Below, piece by piece: positions 40,956 to 42,420 of a stretch of 42,420 bases of DNA. Position 1 is the first letter of the stretch; each line of letters opens with the position of its first letter. Origin of the DNA: Streptomyces rubellomurinus (GTDB taxonomy: Bacteria > Actinomycetota > Actinomycetes > Streptomycetales > Streptomycetaceae); NCBI RefSeq assembly GCF_000961885.1, contig NZ_JZKH01000073.1, positions 1 to 42,420 on the forward strand, read 5' to 3'. The notes beneath the pieces were generated by a model that searched no databases, was not told the DNA's origin, and saw only the letters and a program-made list of their open reading frames with translations. The translations under genes and the position numbers were made by a program.

Positions 40956-42420
40956 ATGCATCGAGCTGGATCGTCACCCGACAGAGGGCGCACCACGCCC
41001 CTGTTCGGCTGGCTGCTGCCCACCGCCGTGATGACGGCGGCCGCCGCCGTGGCCGGCGTGGTGGTGGACGCCGGGGCCCGGGCCGAGGTGGTCGGCTGCG
41101 GGGCGACCGGCACCGTCCTGGTGGCCGTGGTGGCCGCCGAGTCGGCCCGCCGGGGCCGCGCGCTGACCGCCCTGCGCGAGCAGAGCACCCGGCAGGTGGA
41201 CGACCTGAAGCGCCAACTCGCCGGGCAGGAGCGCGAGATCGAGCGGATGGCGTCCACCGGGCTGGACATCCTGGTGGCCGGCGCCCGCTACGGCTCGTCG
41301 ATGGACGTGCTGCTCAAGCCCTTCGAGCAGACCGACACCGCCGCCTCGCCGAAGTTCCGCAAGAACCTGCGCACCGTCGCCCGCGGCATCGCGATCGCCG
41401 TCGACGACGAGGTCAGCCGGCGCGACTCCGCCGAGCGCGCCTTCGTCAACATCGCCCGCCGGGTCCAGGCCATCATCCACCGCCAGGCCAAGGACCTGCG
41501 GGAGATGGAGGACCGGCACGGCAACGACCCGGCCGTCTTCGACGACCTGCTGCGCCTGGACCACGGCAACGCGCTGACCGGCCGCCTCGCCGACTCCATC
41601 GCCGTGCTCTCCGGCGCCCGCCCCGGCCGCCAGTGGACCAGGCCGATCGCCCTGTACAGCGTCCTGCGCGGCGGCATGTCGCGGATCCTGGAGTACCAGC
41701 GGGTCGACCTGCACCCGGTGCCGCAGCTGTCGGTCACCGGCCCAGCCGTCGAACCGCTGATCCACGCCGTGGCCGAGATCCTCGACAACGCCACCCGCTA
41801 CTCGCCGCCGCAGACCCACGTGCACCTGAGCGCCTCCGAGGTGCAGAGCGGCATCGCGATCGAGATCGAGGACGGCGGCCTGGGCCTGAGCGACGAGGCC
41901 CGCACCCGCGCCGAGCGGGCGATCCGCGACGGCATGGTCTCCAAGGACTTCGACGACCTCACCGAGTCCCCCCGGCTGGGCTTCGCCATCCTCGGCCGGC
42001 TCTGCCAGGCGTACGGCTTCCAGCTGTCGCTGCGCCGCTCCGCGTACGGCGGCGTGCGCGCGGTGCTGATCGTGCCGCAGGACATGTTCACCACCGCTCC
42101 CCCGACCGGCCGGGCGCACGGCATCGGCGCGGTCTCCGGGCCGCGGCCGCTCCCGCCGGAGCCGCCCCGCACCGCCGGCCCGGCGCCGGCCTGGGGCGCC
42201 CGGACGGCGTCGGCCGGCGTCGGCCCGTCCTACGGCTCGACCAGCCCGTGGGGCGGCCCCGGAGGCGGCGGGGACGACGAGGTGATCGTCACCGAGCGCA
42301 CCCCCAACGGCCTGCCGCAGCGCCGCCGCCACGCGCCGGCGCCCCGCGGCTTCGCCGCTCCCCCGCGCGGCACCGCGCAGCCCCCCGGCCCCGCCGCCGG
42401 GCCGACCGCGGGCCCCGCGG
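40956..42420 (+). CDS. cvnA: Conservon-type sensor kinase (CvnA-like), 3' end outside window
   Basis: The 488 codons visible from ATG 40956 (GAGGA upstream) remain open at the right edge. Two membrane segments lie near the N-terminus (about 15-38 and 46-62), then a short helical linker (SARRGRALTALREQ onward) and a cytoplasmic region with a dimerisation/His element (LLRLDHGNALTGRL), an N box (AEILDNATRYS), G1 (EDGGLGLS) and a divergent G2 (LGFAILGRL). This set is typical of the 'nitrate/sulfonate sensor-like' kinases that head Streptomyces conservons (cvnA, followed by roadblock, DUF742 and GTPase genes). The extracellular part is minimal, so a small or membrane signal is likely. A long Pro/Gly/Ala-rich tail with ERTPNGLPQRRR ends the visible part. 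The following conservon genes are not in the window. Confidence 0.85.
   Translation, partial: MHRAGSSPDRGRTTPLFGWLLPTAVMTAAAAVAGVVVDAGARAEVVGCGATGTVLVAVVAAESARRGRALTALREQSTRQVDDLKRQLAGQEREIERMASTGLDILVAGARYGSSMDVLLKPFEQTDTAASPKFRKNLRTVARGIAIAVDDEVSRRDSAERAFVNIARRVQAIIHRQAKDLREMEDRHGNDPAVFDDLLRLDHGNALTGRLADSIAVLSGARPGRQWTRPIALYSVLRGGMSRILEYQRVDLHPVPQLSVTGPAVEPLIHAVAEILDNATRYSPPQTHVHLSASEVQSGIAIEIEDGGLGLSDEARTRAERAIRDGMVSKDFDDLTESPRLGFAILGRLCQAYGFQLSLRRSAYGGVRAVLIVPQDMFTTAPPTGRAHGIGAVSGPRPLPPEPPRTAGPAPAWGARTASAGVGPSYGSTSPWGGPGGGGDDEVIVTERTPNGLPQRRRHAPAPRGFAAPPRGTAQPPGPAAGPTAGPA

Noticed and set aside
40561..40961. Short frames on both strands in the gap before the CvnA-like gene
   Set aside because: They are mutually overlapping, without family resemblance or codon bias, and cover the palindromic motif region.

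Overview
The window is very GC-rich actinobacterial DNA, most likely from Streptomyces or a close relative (Streptomycetaceae). Third codon positions are almost all G or C, four of the megasynthase junctions are short start/stop overlaps, there is a Hanks-type kinase, and the right edge carries a conservon (CvnA-type) sensor kinase. No rRNA, tRNA, insertion sequence or CRISPR array is visible.

Layout. (1) 1-1551: 3' part of a two-component sensor kinase that runs off the left edge. (2) 1552-2068: a 517-base regulatory gap with a TTGACT -35-like box and two inverted repeats. (3) 2069-33316: one tightly coupled operon of five megasynthase genes plus a methylmalonyl-CoA epimerase. (4) 33341-39861: ordinary accessory or chromosomal genes (membrane Ser/Thr kinase, DUF4304-like protein, NADP-dependent oxidoreductase, HEAT-repeat protein, AAA ATPase). 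(5) 39913-40502: a decayed NarL/LuxR response regulator. (6) 40956-42420: a CvnA-like sensor kinase cut by the right edge.

The operon is a fatty-acid-primed hybrid PKS/NRPS line. Order: FAAL-ACP-KS-AT-DH-ER-KR-ACP / KS-AT-KR-ACP / C-A(Ser)-T / KS-AT(malonyl)-KR-DH-ACP / C-A(Gly)-T-C-A(X)-T-C. Read colinearly, a free fatty acid is adenylated and extended twice. The xASH-type AT motifs and the linked epimerase suggest methylmalonyl-CoA for both steps, giving a 3-hydroxy-2,4-dimethyl acyl chain. Serine is then added and extended by malonyl-CoA with ketoreduction and dehydration, then Gly and a probably hydrophobic residue. There is no thioesterase; the line ends in a condensation domain. A Ser-derived C2-extended dehydrated unit followed by two amino acids, closed on the 3-hydroxyl, gives a 15-membered ring. 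That matches the 4-amino-2,4-pentadienoate (APD) cyclolipodepsipeptide family (rakicidin, BE-43547, vinylamycin, microtermolide). The assignment is inferred from domain order and binding-pocket residues, not from a database comparison.

Two features are mechanistically unusual: the DH of the Ser-extending module lies after the KR, and the linked epimerase has Gln-Gln where the metal-binding His-His of the family is expected. A TTA (bldA-type) codon near the 5' end of the first gene could put the whole operon under developmental translational control.
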